From assembly GCA_027943335.1 (NCBI GenBank), contig BSBK01001155.1, positions 3,458,501 through 3,522,500 on the forward strand: a stretch of DNA of 64,000 nt. Reading direction: 5' to 3'. Position 1 is the stretch's first letter. Each line of letters begins with the position of its first letter. The translations under genes were made by a program, and so were the position numbers. Under the pieces are notes generated by a model. It saw only the letters and a list, made by a program, of their open reading frames with translations, searched no databases and was not told where the DNA came from. Origin of the DNA: Chamaecyparis obtusa. Its lineage: Eukaryota; Streptophyta; Pinopsida; Cupressales; Cupressaceae. This document shows, piece after piece, positions 25,202-35,503 of this stretch.

Positions 25202-26529
25202 GTTATGAATGGTGTAGAGCTATCGAGGCATGATTATTTTGAGTCCTCTTAATTATTCTTCATGAGCCACCTCTTGTGTGCCTAAAAACATGATTATAAA
25301 TTTCTACACGATCTACTTTACCGATCATGATAGAGTATGTCAAAAGGGAAGGGTACATCTCAAAAGTTCATATGATCATTCCCTGCTAGGGAGATTAATA
25401 TAACAATATGTTTATTAATGATTGTCTAAAGTTTGGAGATACATGATCCCCCCTAGCCAAGAGGCAAAGATAAATCTAGGATTTATGCTCAATTTGAGGG
25501 AGGGTGCTAAGAAAGGCACTAAAAGCTAAAATGAAACTTATGAGGCTAGATAACTATGGTTGGGAAGAGGTCTAGGTAGAAGGAAAGTGATAGCGGAGTA
25601 TAACAATGGAAAAGGGATAAGACTAAATAAAGGACAAAGACATTAATCTAATGGGGATATACAAAGAGACATGAAAGGCTAAAAAGGAGAGGGTACGAAG
25701 GGAGAAACAAGAGTCTATAACTCTACTAACCCAAATTTAGACTCGCTAACGATAATGGGATAAGGGAAGAACTATGAATACTAATAAAAGAATGTTATCC
25801 CAGGTGAAGGAGGGACACCTTACAGGAATAAGACCCTAAATAAAATAGGGGGGAGAAACTAGAAGTTATCCTCTACCCTAAGAAACCTAAGGCCAGCTTA
25901 TAACCCGTAAGGGCATAGGGCACAATCCTTAGAAAGGGAAAATAGTAAAGACCTACGACTAGAAAGAAGCTCACAGATACTTGAATCCGAAGCTTGTTAA
26001 AAATAATGGGAGGAAGATAGGGCAATACCCTGACTCAGAGTACCTAAGCAGATGAAACAAAGGGCCAATAAGATCTTATGGGATTAATAATCCTAATTAA
26101 ATAGGACTAAACCTATAATATTACTACCCCAAGACAACCCTGATTTGGATATAGATAGACTATAGTGATATCATCATGCCTATATATCTAGGCATGGATG
26201 TGTATCCTAATTAGATTACATGTGGGGGAAGTGTCAGTAGTTGTTTAGGCAATGATGATCTTTAGCAAGCATTAGGATCTGGACTTGTGAATCTATCTTA
26301 ATATCTTATGATTGATGATTGGATATGCTGATTTAATTTCAAAAAATTGGCTTATTTACTTTAGATAAGAATTATAACCCTTATGTGTCACTCTTTCAAG
26401 CTATGAAATAAAAGAAAATAGAGTGGAATTTATGAGTCTAAAAATAATGGATTAGTCTGATAATCATACTAAATATATATTATTTTGATAGGCTATATTA
26501 TTGAGATTGAAATTATATACATAATTATA
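25202..26529. other. No recognised features
   Basis: Purine-rich on the plus strand from about 25430 to 26050 (many GAAAGG/GGGAGA words), otherwise AT-rich. No ORF of note on either strand, and no third copy of the upstream gene family seen. Confidence 0.4.
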
Positions 26530-27957
26530 GTTTATCTTTAGCAATACTTAATAAAAGTTATGGGGGGAATTGATTATCCTAGCATTTTGTGGACTTCCTG
26601 CAAAGTTTCACCATTTGCACCTTGAATTGCAAGATGGTTAGCTTCTACATTACCTTCTCTCTATATATGTTTGACTTCATATTGTGGGATTGTGTCTAGA
26701 ATTTTAATAATGTCCTCTATTTTTGAGTTTAGATTCCAATTTGGAGTTTTCCTTGTCCTGATTGCATTAATGATTATTTGGGAGTCTCCTTCAATAATTA
26801 TTTTAGTTAATCCTAGATGGACGTAGAGTTTGAGACCTTCTAGGATAGCCGAGCATTCCGCCATACTGTTTGTTGTAGGATTGATGGGGCTAGCAAATTT
26901 TGAGATGATCTCTCCCTTACAATTACAAATAATTCCACCAATTCTAGCTATCCCTAGGTTGCCTCAAGATGCACCATCGAAATTCAATTTGAAGCAGCTA
27001 TCATTAGGGGATGACCATTTACAACTACTTCTATCAATTTTTGATTTTTTTCCCCACTTGCCAATTAGTGGTGGAATAATTAGACTAGGCCAGGTTCTCC
27101 TGATATTATTATCCCACTAGTTAAAGGAATTTTCATAATTAATTTGATTTCTAAGTTTTCTATTAGTTACTTCGATAACTGATGCTTCAATTTTGTTAGT
27201 TAACGATCTCCATTCCATTTTATGATTAGTAAATATTCTCCTATTACGTTCTTTCCAAATTTCCCATAAGAGTATAGAGGGGGAAATTACCCAAATATCT
27301 TTGTACAGATTTTCTTTATTTAAAGAGGGCGACGCTTTGAGAAAATCCACTATATCATAGGGCATAGCAGAGTGCCAGTTTAGACAATTACTTAACCAAC
27401 TCCAGCATGTTTGTATATAGGTACAATTTAGAAGTAGATGGTTCACATCCTCTTCTTGTCTTTCACATAGAGGGCACCTTGACAGACCTTCAAAACCCAT
27501 CTTTCGAATTCTATCTGTTGTCAGGATTCTTTTTTGCAATGTTGCCCAAAGTAATATTCCTGCCTTGGGAAGGCAAGCTTTGTTCCAACATAAATTCAAA
27601 GGGATATCTAGGGTATCCATGTTATGTTTCTGCATGATCAATTTGTACCCATCCTTGACTTTATAGTTCCCATTGTTAGAGCCAACCCATATCAATCTAT
27701 CTTCTCTATTTTTATGTGAGAGCACTCTATTTTTGAGAATATCTATAAGTTTTTGTCTTTCAATATATTCTGATAGGATTTCATCCACTATTTTCCATAT
27801 TAAGTCTTCATTTAAAGAAATATAATCCTTTAAAAAATGTCCCCTGGATACTTTATGTCTATCTATAAATTCTTGATTGAAACCTAATTTGATGAGAGGG
27901 GGAAATCCTCCCCACGAGTCTTCCCAAAAAAGGGCCTTACCTCCTGATCCAATATCC
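26530..27957 (-). mobile_element. 5'-truncated plant L1-type LINE: zf-RVT and RNase H of ORF2
   Basis: Minus-strand remnant of the C-terminal third of LINE ORF2. It opens abruptly at about 27957 inside GSGGKALFWEDSWGG, a motif found just after the reverse transcriptase in plant L1s. It continues through a zf-RVT domain (27788-27117; WNKACLPKAGILLWATLQKR, CPLCERQEEDVNHLLLNC, WEIWKERNRRIF) and the plant LINE RNase H (26900-26585; MAECSAILEGLKL, IIEGDSQIIINAI, REGNVEANHLA). There is an in-frame stop before REGNVEANH. No poly(A) or target-site duplication could be found, so the 3' limit is approximate. Confidence 0.85.
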
Positions 27958-28025
27958 TAAGTAAGTTGATTAATATGAAATAAATCAATTAAAATGAAAT
28001 TTGAATGGGGGATTGAAACCCATTC

Positions 28026-28195
28026 TAGATATTACAGGGAATGCAATATAAAAAATACCATAATCTAAACATAGAAAAAATATATATTATAGAGAATGCA
28101 ATATAAAAAATACCATAATCTAAACATAGAAAAAATAGATATTATAGAGAATGCAATATATAAATACTATAATCTAAACACAGAAAAATATGCAT
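28026..28195. repeat. Tandem repeat, three units of 55 bp
   Basis: GAATGCAATATA recurs with its following sequence at 55-base spacing (ATGCAATATA at 28041, 28096, 28151). Units 1 and 2 are nearly identical; unit 3 has several substitutions. Confidence 0.9.
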
Positions 28196-28795
28196 TTCAT
28201 GCACATTTAAAGGCAATTGGAGGATATCGTTTGAAGCTTAAATCTTTGTGGGCATTACATTGAGCAGCCATGTATTGATGGAATTCTCTGCAAAGGCTGG
28301 AACACCTATCGCTACAAAGGTACATGTTAGATTGGGAGAAGGATAATGCCTGAAGTAAGCCCATGTCTCTTCAGTGTTTCTTGTGTTGCTAAGCTACAAG
28401 ATCATCGAACAGAATCAGACTCTTGCACATAGTTATCACATCCCAATGGAGTTGCTAAAATAACTGTGTGGGTTTGGAATTTGAGAAGAGATTTACATAA
28501 TATTTCTATGAATGACATATCACGTGGTCTTTGTTGGGTTTATATTATATAATCACCATGTATCTTGTTGAATGAAGAAAAAACCATCACGTGAATGATA
28601 TCATCTTGACTAAGAGCCTTATTGGGATGTTGTTGGGTACTGTGTTTGTCAATTCCTAAATATGTATAGAAAAACATTTTAAAGTTTTTAGTTTAACTAC
28701 AACCATTGTCATTCACCATTGTGGCGACATCGAATACAAAAACTGAAGTGACATTGTTCATGGGGAGTGAAAGCTCTTAGTCCAAGCTGTGTTGA
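28196..28795 (-). other. Unassigned low-repeat segment, possibly degraded coding
   Basis: Higher complexity than its surroundings. On the minus strand there are short open stretches (for example NNVTSVFVFDVATMVNDNGC near 28760-28700 and SLLKFQTHTVILATPLGCDN near 28480-28420), interrupted by stops. I do not recognise a family. It may be a decayed gene or chance. Confidence 0.2.
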
Positions 28796-30393
28796 CTTTA
28801 TCATTTAGGATTAGGGTTTATCATTTAAGCTTAGGGTTTACCATTTACGATTATGGTTTAAAATTTGGGATTATGGTTTAGGTTAACAAACCCTAATCCT
28901 AAATGCTAAACTCTAATTTTAAATTCTATTCCTAATACAAATCCTAACCCTAAGCATAACACTAATAATTATATAAACACATACCCTAACCCTAATCCTG
29001 ATCATAACCCTTAATCCTAAATGCCAAACCCTTATTCTAGATGCTAAACAATAATACTAAAAGCTAAAGTGAAATCTAAAATACTAAACCCTAAATCCTA
29101 ACCTAAACCTTAGCTATAAATATTAAACTCTAATTATAAATACTAAACCCTATTGTAAATGCTAAACCCTAATCCTAACCCTAATTGTAAATGCTAAACC
29201 CTCATCCTAAATGCTAAACTCTAATCCTAATCCTAAATGCTAAACCCTAATCTTAAATGTTAAACCTTGATTTAAGTTTAACATTTAGGATCATTGTTTA
29301 TCAATTAAGGTTTAGCATTTAGGATCAAGGTTTAGAAATTAGGATTAAATATTATGATTATGGTTAGGGTTAGGGTATCCGTTTACATCATTATTAGTGT
29401 TATGGTTAGGCTTAGGATTTGTATCAGGGATAGGACTTCAGATTAGGGTTTATAATTTATAGTTATAATTAGTATTATGGCTTAGCATTTAGAATTAGGG
29501 TTTAGTATTTAAGATTGTGGTTTAATTAAGGATTCAAGATTTAGGGTTGTGCATTTAGGATTAGAGTTTATCATTTAAGATTAGGGTTTACCATTTATGA
29601 TTAGGGTTTAACATTTAGGATTATGGTTTAGGTTAAGATTTAGGATTTAGGGATGATTGTTTAAGATTGGTGTTTAGAACTTAGGATTAGTTTTTAACAA
29701 TTAGAATTAGGATTAGGGTTTAATATTTAGAAATATATGTTAGCATTAAGTATTAGGATTTAGCATTTAGGATTTAGGGTTATGGTTAGGATTAGGGTTA
29801 CTTTACATCATGGTTATTATTATGGTTAGGGCTAGGGTTCACATATTATAATTAGGATTTAGAGTAACATTTAGGCTAAGGGTAACATTTATGATTAACT
29901 ATAACCATAATTATAACCCTAACCCTAACTCTAATCGTAACCATGACGTAAATCCTACCCATTACTAAAATATTAATCATAATCCAAAACCCTAGCCCTA
30001 ATAATAAATGTTAAATCCTAATCCTTAATGCTAACCCATATTCCTAAATACTAAATACAAATTGTAATCCTAATTGTTAAACACTAATCCTAAACACTAA
30101 TCCTAAATTATAAACCCTAATATTAAATGATAAACCCTAATCCTAACCATAAGCATAACCCTAAATCCTAAATGTTAAACTCTATGAATGTAAATGCTTA
30201 ACCCCAATCCTAATCGTATTACTAAACCCTAATCCTAAATGCATAACCCTAAATCCTAAGTCCTAACCAAGACGATAATCTTAAATGCAAAGCCCTAATT
30301 GTAAATGCTAAACTATAATTGTAAATGCTAAGCCATAATCCTAACTGTAACAATAAAATCTAAACCCTAATCCTAAATACTAGCCTAAGAATG
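28796..30393. repeat. Degenerate telomere-like repeats, copy 2
   Basis: From 28925 this follows copy 1 (11485-12962) almost base for base, including the inverted junction and both strand switches, up to the shared gaatg. The first 90-120 bases (28796-28885) match a different place in copy 1 (about 12110-12195), so the left edge is a rearranged join. Confidence 0.88.
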
Positions 30394-31877
30394 TGTTAAT
30401 ATGATTTAGAACAACAAAGACGGGGGTGAATCAGTTGTTCTCAGGCCAGATGTATAATTTTTTTTTCAAACACTTCAACAAATTTAGATATAATAACCAG
30501 CAGCTACTCGGTCATTATAGAATGTATACCAGAAACAGATAACAATGCAATCCACTATCCAATAGCATTTAACTTGTAAAAAATAGAAATGCTTAACACT
30601 GAAATATTCACACAAGTTTGACACTAGGATTTATAGTGGAAACCCAATTTGGGAAAAACCACTTTGTAACACACTACTGATATATTCACTCTTCTGGAGT
30701 GAGCTCTATTAAAAGCCAACCCTATCAAAGGTTTACAAACACACTGCTAGGTGTGACCCTATTAAAGGATTTCAACCACCCTGTTAAGAGTGCACCTTGT
30801 TAGAGGACTTAAGTACATTCCATTAGAATGAAACCTTGATTAAAGGATTTATAGAATGACTATTATGTCAACCTTGTTTAAAGGATTTAACTGATATAAT
30901 GGTTAGAAAGTAGCAGTAGTATTGATCTAAAAAGCATACAACTCACTTTGCAAATAACAGATCCAATTTGCACATATATGATGGCTTATTGACTGAATAC
31001 CATTTCCATCTCCATCACTGATATGCTTAGAAAACCCTTCAAGCAATCACAACTTTGATCCACCTCTTCACCTTCAGCCTTTCTGCTTTGTCATTCAATA
31101 ACATCAACAACTTCAAACATTCATCACTAATCTCATCTCATGCTTAGGTTATCTTATATCTATTCAATGAATAGATCTCTCTTTTGTCGCTTAATCTCCT
31201 CTACAGATCTTAGGTTTTGGTCGGATCCTTCGAATCCTTCCAACATTTAAGTTCTTCATCCATCCTTCTAGAAACATCTTCAATCTCCTTAATGTAATCA
31301 CAATAAAATGATTTACTATGCATTAATGCTCCATACACTTTATAAATAAAGTCAACACATTTTACATAACCCAAGAGCTCAACAATGTAGGCTAGAAATA
31401 TGAATTCTTCCTCAAATTTAAATTACTGATGCTCGGTCAATACAGTGTTCAATTCCTTGGTCATCATTGCTCAACTCAGTCACGTCTTCATTTCTCACTC
31501 GGCAAATATTGTCACTCGACAATAAAATGATGTTTGGTCAACACTGAATTTACTAAGCATATACTAGCTCTCGGTCGACACTAACATCACTTGGCTTAAA
31601 TTAGATTTCTTCACTTTTTCTCAGTTAAGCCTACTTGTTCTGTCTTGCTTCTTACTTAGATAAACAATACATTATGTTATCATGGTGCCATATAATCAAG
31701 TACTCATTGAAGTATCAAGATAACTCAACCTTTTCCTAGGTGCTATTGTTACCAACCTTTTCCTAATCCTTCTCATCAACTGATAGATATAGTACTTTCT
31801 TAGCTAGAAATAGTCTTACCAGTTAAGGTTTGACATCAATGACAATACAATAATTAATTCAATTACAGTTTCCAATA
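30394..31877 (-). mobile_element. Solo copia LTR, duplicate of the 12963-14446 LTR
   Basis: 1484 bp, TGTTAATATG...TTTCCAATA, flanked on both sides by gaatg (30389-30393 and 31878-31882), so it is a complete solo LTR with its target-site duplication. The final CA has become TA. It has the same length and the same left flank as the 3' LTR of copia element C. Confidence 0.92.
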
Positions 31878-31882
31878 GAATG

Positions 31883-32265
31883 TTGTTAAACCTAACTTTA
31901 TCACTAACCCAAACCCTAACCATGATGTAAACCTTCACCTGAACTCTAAAATCCTTACCATAGAGTATGAATTAGTGTTATTAACATACTCAACATATAC
32001 TCTATATAATTTTATTTTATTAACATAATCAACATATAACACTAAATCTTAACACTAAACCCTAACCCTAACCCTAATTCTACCCTTGACCTTAACATAA
32101 TTCTCACTTTGATATTAAACCCTAACCATGACCATAAACCCAACCTTAACACTAAACCCTTACTTAATCATAATTAAAAATCCAAACTAAACCCTAACCC
32201 TAATGCCCTAACCATTATATAAATGTTAACCTTGAATATGAACCCTAATTATAACCCTAATCAGA
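31883..32265. repeat. Telomere-like repeats, C-rich strand on top
   Basis: Irregular CCCTAACCCTAA and AACCCTAACC units continuing to the right of the solo LTR. This is the original right flank of the copia insertion, which copy 1 lost. Confidence 0.8.
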
Positions 32266-32304
32266 TTAATTTATTTGTTGTTTTACACATGTTGCGACTG
32301 GTAC

Positions 32305-32453
32305 TAGCTAATATATACTCTATATTTAAAATACATCAAGATGCATCGAGGCTTTTAATTTTTTCATCATTCACCTTTAATAAAAATTAAAGTTGAAAAT
32401 TCAACGCCTCGTTGCATCTTGACGTATTTTAAATATAGAGTATATATTAGCTA
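32305..32453. mobile_element. Foldback (MITE-like) element, 149 bp
   Basis: Near-perfect inverted arms of about 48 bp: TAGCTAATATATACTCTATA at 32305 and its complement ending at 32453, with only two mismatches across the arm, around a loop of about 50 bases. No coding. The family and a target-site duplication are not determined. Confidence 0.75.
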
Positions 32454-32600
32454 ATTAAAAAATATAAAAATTAAAACTATTTAAATACAAGTAGGAGATA
32501 TTTGAGCAATAAAATAATTTAAATATTTCATAATAAAAAAAAAATTAACAATCTATTTTTCATTTAATATTAGTACTTTATCCCTATTTTAAAAAATCTA

Positions 32601-32950
32601 AATGTTTGGGTTTGGGTTGTGAATAGGGTTTAGGTTTTAGGGTTACAATCATGATTACTACTATATTTAGGTTATGATTCTAATTAGAGTTAGGGTTAAG
32701 ATTAAGATTGGGGGTAGATTTAGAAATGTGGTTAGTTTTATGGTTAAAGTTAGGATTTTTATTAAAGTTAAAAATAATATTTAGTTTATGCCATTATTAG
32801 GGTTAGGGATATTTTTTGGATTATGGTTAGGATTACGATTTAATGTTTGTGATAAGATTTAAGGCTAAGGTTTATGATTTAATAGTTATCATTATGGTTA
32901 AGGTTTACATCATGGTAAGTTTTATTATTAGAGTTAGTGCTTAGGGTTCT
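32601..32950 (+). repeat. Telomere-like repeats, G-rich strand on top
   Basis: Diverged GGGTTTAGG / TTAGGGTTAGG units on the plus strand, so orientation is reversed relative to 31883-32265, with the foldback element between the two. Confidence 0.75.
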
Positions 32951-33542
32951 ATATTATCTCTCCCCACCCTGTATGTTTATATCTCATTATCTCCAACTCT
33001 ATCGTATTCACTCTATTACTGTATATAATCTATACATCAAATATTTTAAAATAAAATCTTATTATTATTTAAAAATCATCTAATTAATATAATCATTTAA
33101 AAATAATACAAGGCTTTCATATATACTTTTATCTTTCCATGCAAATCAATTGTTAAAAAGACTAATGAAAAAATATTAATCTAAGTCTAATTAATAAAAA
33201 ATATTTAAATAAATGTATTTAAATGAAAATTATTTTTAGTTTAAACTATTATATTTTTTATCAATGAAACTACTATATTTTTTACAACATATAAAAAAAA
33301 TTAGATAAATTGTGCCTACATATATATCTTTCCACCTTATTTTATTTATAAAATAATTTAATTCTATATTTTAATGCATAAATTAAGGTAGAATTGGCTA
33401 AACAACAAACTAAACAGTCAAAAGAGTAGTTTTAAAAAAAATAATTAAGTATCCCCTTGGTAAGATATATTTTACTAAATATTGCATATTCCTCCTGACA
33501 AATGATTTAACATGGTTACCAAGCACTGTGCATAGTACAATA
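32951..33542. other. AT-rich spacer
   Basis: No gene or repeat recognised. Confidence 0.4.
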
Positions 33543-33733
33543 CTAACAATGAGGAGATATGCTCGTAGATATGCTATGCAATAGACTATGCAAAAGGATG
33601 ATATTGTGAGGGGGAATATGTCAGCTGCATAGTCGGCTCTCCCAGAGCCGGCTATGCAACTGACAAATTCCCCACTCATGCATAGCCCATTCCATAGCAT
33701 ACCATCCATACTTCATCCCTCATGTATTGTCAG
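33543..33733. mobile_element. Foldback (MITE-like) element, about 190 bp
   Basis: The whole segment folds on itself. Outer arms CTAACAAT...GCTATGCAA (left) and the complement of CTGACAAT...GCTATGGAA (right) are imperfect. The core 33620-33664 has 21-base arms with two mismatches around a CCC loop (GTCAG, TGCATAG, CGGCTCT paired with AGAGCCG, CTATGCA, CTGAC). The ORF 33410-33709 crosses it and is not a gene. Confidence 0.7.
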
Positions 33734-33988
33734 TTCGGCGTCGTAATTATATTTTTTTCATTTAACATTAGCTTCCCTTAATGCTAGATAGTATAGTATG
33801 TGATAAGTATTATATTTAAAAAATTACAGTACATTTAATATTAGCCTTTAAAAATTATATTTTTTGGTCATAAGTATAGCCAAAGGTAGTCAATTTTTTA
33901 AGTATACCTTATTAATTTAATAGAAGTAAAAAGAAAGTATTAATTAATTTATTTTTTATTTTCTTAAGAGGCTCTGCTAAAATTCGCG

Positions 33989-34147
33989 ATGATGGGTGGT
34001 AATAATGTGCGAGAGGAAGGCATGCAAGTTGACACCTTCGAATGCTCTGTTGGCAATGTGATTGTAAGTGGTACTAACAACATTGGTGTTGACGCCCTTT
34101 TTCAGGAAAATGTAAATGACAGGTGTGATCTTTCCTTAAATGTCTAG
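33989..34147 (+). pseudogene. LINE ORF1, N-terminal fragment
   Basis: ATG at 33989 gives MMGGNNVREEGMQVDTFECS... for 52 codons to TAG at 34145. Further frame fragments continue to the gataa site at 34264. Assigned to LINE ORF1 from position only, since the rest of ORF1 resumes after the inserted element. Confidence 0.45.
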
Positions 34148-34320
34148 ATTCCTTTAACCCTTTTGTGACACTCTCTCCTCTCTATCATTTGGTAGAAACT
34201 ATGCTTCCCGACATCACTTCACCTCCATTTTCTTCGCCTTTGGTGTTCGATGGCTTTAATGTAGATAATGTTGGCATTAAGCAGAATTGCCACTAGTGAC
34301 AACACTTATTTGCATTCTGG

Positions 34321-34500
34321 GTGCAAACCGAGCAGACAGTGCAAACCGAGCAGACAGTGCAAACTGAGCAGACAATGCAAACCGAGCAGACAGTGCAAAC
34401 CGAGCAGACAGTGCAAACCGAGCAGACAGTGCAAACCGAGCAGACAGTGCAAACCAAGCAGATAGTGCAAACCGAGCAGACAGTGCAAACCGAGCAGACA
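34321..34500 (+). repeat. 18-bp tandem array in the U3 of the 5' LTR, ten units
   Basis: Unit GTGCAAACCGAGCAGACA, ten copies with a few substitutions, then a degenerate unit GTGGAAATCGAGCAAG. The 3' LTR has only three units (40561-40614) before the same degenerate unit. ORFs on both strands here (QTEQTV and VCSVCT repeats) come from the array and are not proteins. Confidence 0.97.
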
Positions 34501-35378
34501 GTGGAAATCGAGCAAGTTAGTACAAACCGATCAGGACAATGTAAACCGAGTAACATCATGTCTACCGAGTCACCAGTACTTACCGAGTTCAAAACCTACC
34601 GAGTGATCAGTATGAACCGTGCCTTCACTTCTACTGAGTGCATGACGATGCTGAGTAATGCAGTGGACGCTGAGTATCAGAAAGTCACCGAGTCAGTTTG
34701 AAGGAACCGAGTAACCATACTTGGGCCGACTTAGTAGCACTTATGTTTATTTGTCAAGCCGACTGTGTAATTGTAATTGTAATTAATTGTTTAAGACTTG
34801 TATATAAACAATGTTGTAAAAATAAAAAGATGCAATGAAATGTATGAAGTAGAATATATGTGAAAGAAAAAGAAAGACAGAGATAAGCGAATTACAGAAG
34901 GCTTCAGAAGTATAAGGTACAGCAAAGACAAATTCATCACAGAAGGTGATCAGCACATCAGCCAATCTCAATCAGCAATCCAGTTGCAAAGCAGAGATCT
35001 ACTGTTTCATTCTAACAGGTGAATCAGTACTAAATCCTTTAACCGGGTAGACTTAACAATCTTTGTAAAAATCTCTTTACCGAGTGCATACTTCATTGTA
35101 TGTTTGTAAATCTTTTAACAGGGTGGATTTAGCAATCCTTATTGCTCCTAACAGGGCAGATCATCAGAAGTGATCAAATTGTAAGCCTTAACCGGCCAAC
35201 TTTATTCTGCAGTATTAAAGCTTTGTGGGTTTCATCCCCACCCCAGTTTTACTTTCTTTTGGAAGGTTTCTGGGTAACCAAATCTATGTGTCATTATTGT
35301 GAATGTTTGTAAGTTTCATGCTTTCTGTATGCAAAGGTTAAAAAGTAAATTTCATGTTAAAATTGTAAGAAAATTTGG

Positions 35379-35411
35379 AGTTACTGATTCACCCCTCCCC
35401 TCTCAGTAACT
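35379..35411 (+). promoter_or_regulatory. U5 hairpin of the 5' LTR
   Basis: AGTTACTGA (35379-35387) pairs perfectly with TCAGTAACT (35403-35411) across a pyrimidine-rich loop. Comparable hairpins are found at the U5 end of every copia-type LTR here. The role is unknown; a structure near the primer-binding site could act in RNA packaging or priming (inference). Confidence 0.6.
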
Positions 35412-35439
35412 CGGTTAATTCCTGAATATTTCCAACAAT

Positions 35440-35451
35440 TGGTATCAGAGC
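35440..35451 (+). other. Primer-binding site, initiator tRNA-Met type
   Basis: TGGTATCAGAGC, two bases after the LTR end, the standard plant copia primer-binding site. Confidence 0.95.
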
Positions 35452-35503
35452 AGCATTGGTTCTCAAGACAAAGCTTAACTAGCTTGAGCAAAGATCCAGG
35501 ACA

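Larger units (their letters stand above)
34269..35437 (+). repeat. 5' LTR of the non-autonomous element (1169 bp)
   Basis: TGTTGGCATTAAG ... ATTTCCAACA. It is 126 bp longer than the 3' LTR, which equals exactly seven extra copies of an 18-bp repeat. ACCGAG motifs crowd its first 450 bp. A perfect 9-bp hairpin with a C-rich loop (35379-35411) lies 26 bases before the LTR end. Confidence 0.95.

Noticed and set aside
33410..33709. 99-aa ORF with a hydrophobic stretch
   Set aside because: Crosses the foldback element; the open frame comes from the hairpin arms.
34321..34500. Regular short repeats, CRISPR-like at first sight
   Set aside because: Head-to-tail 18-bp units with no spacers, inside a plant LTR.
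34293..34701. Long ORFs on both strands made of QTEQTV or VCSVCT repeats, like a repeat protein
   Set aside because: They are frames of the 18-bp LTR array; the 18-base period keeps all frames open. The same array is short in the other LTR.
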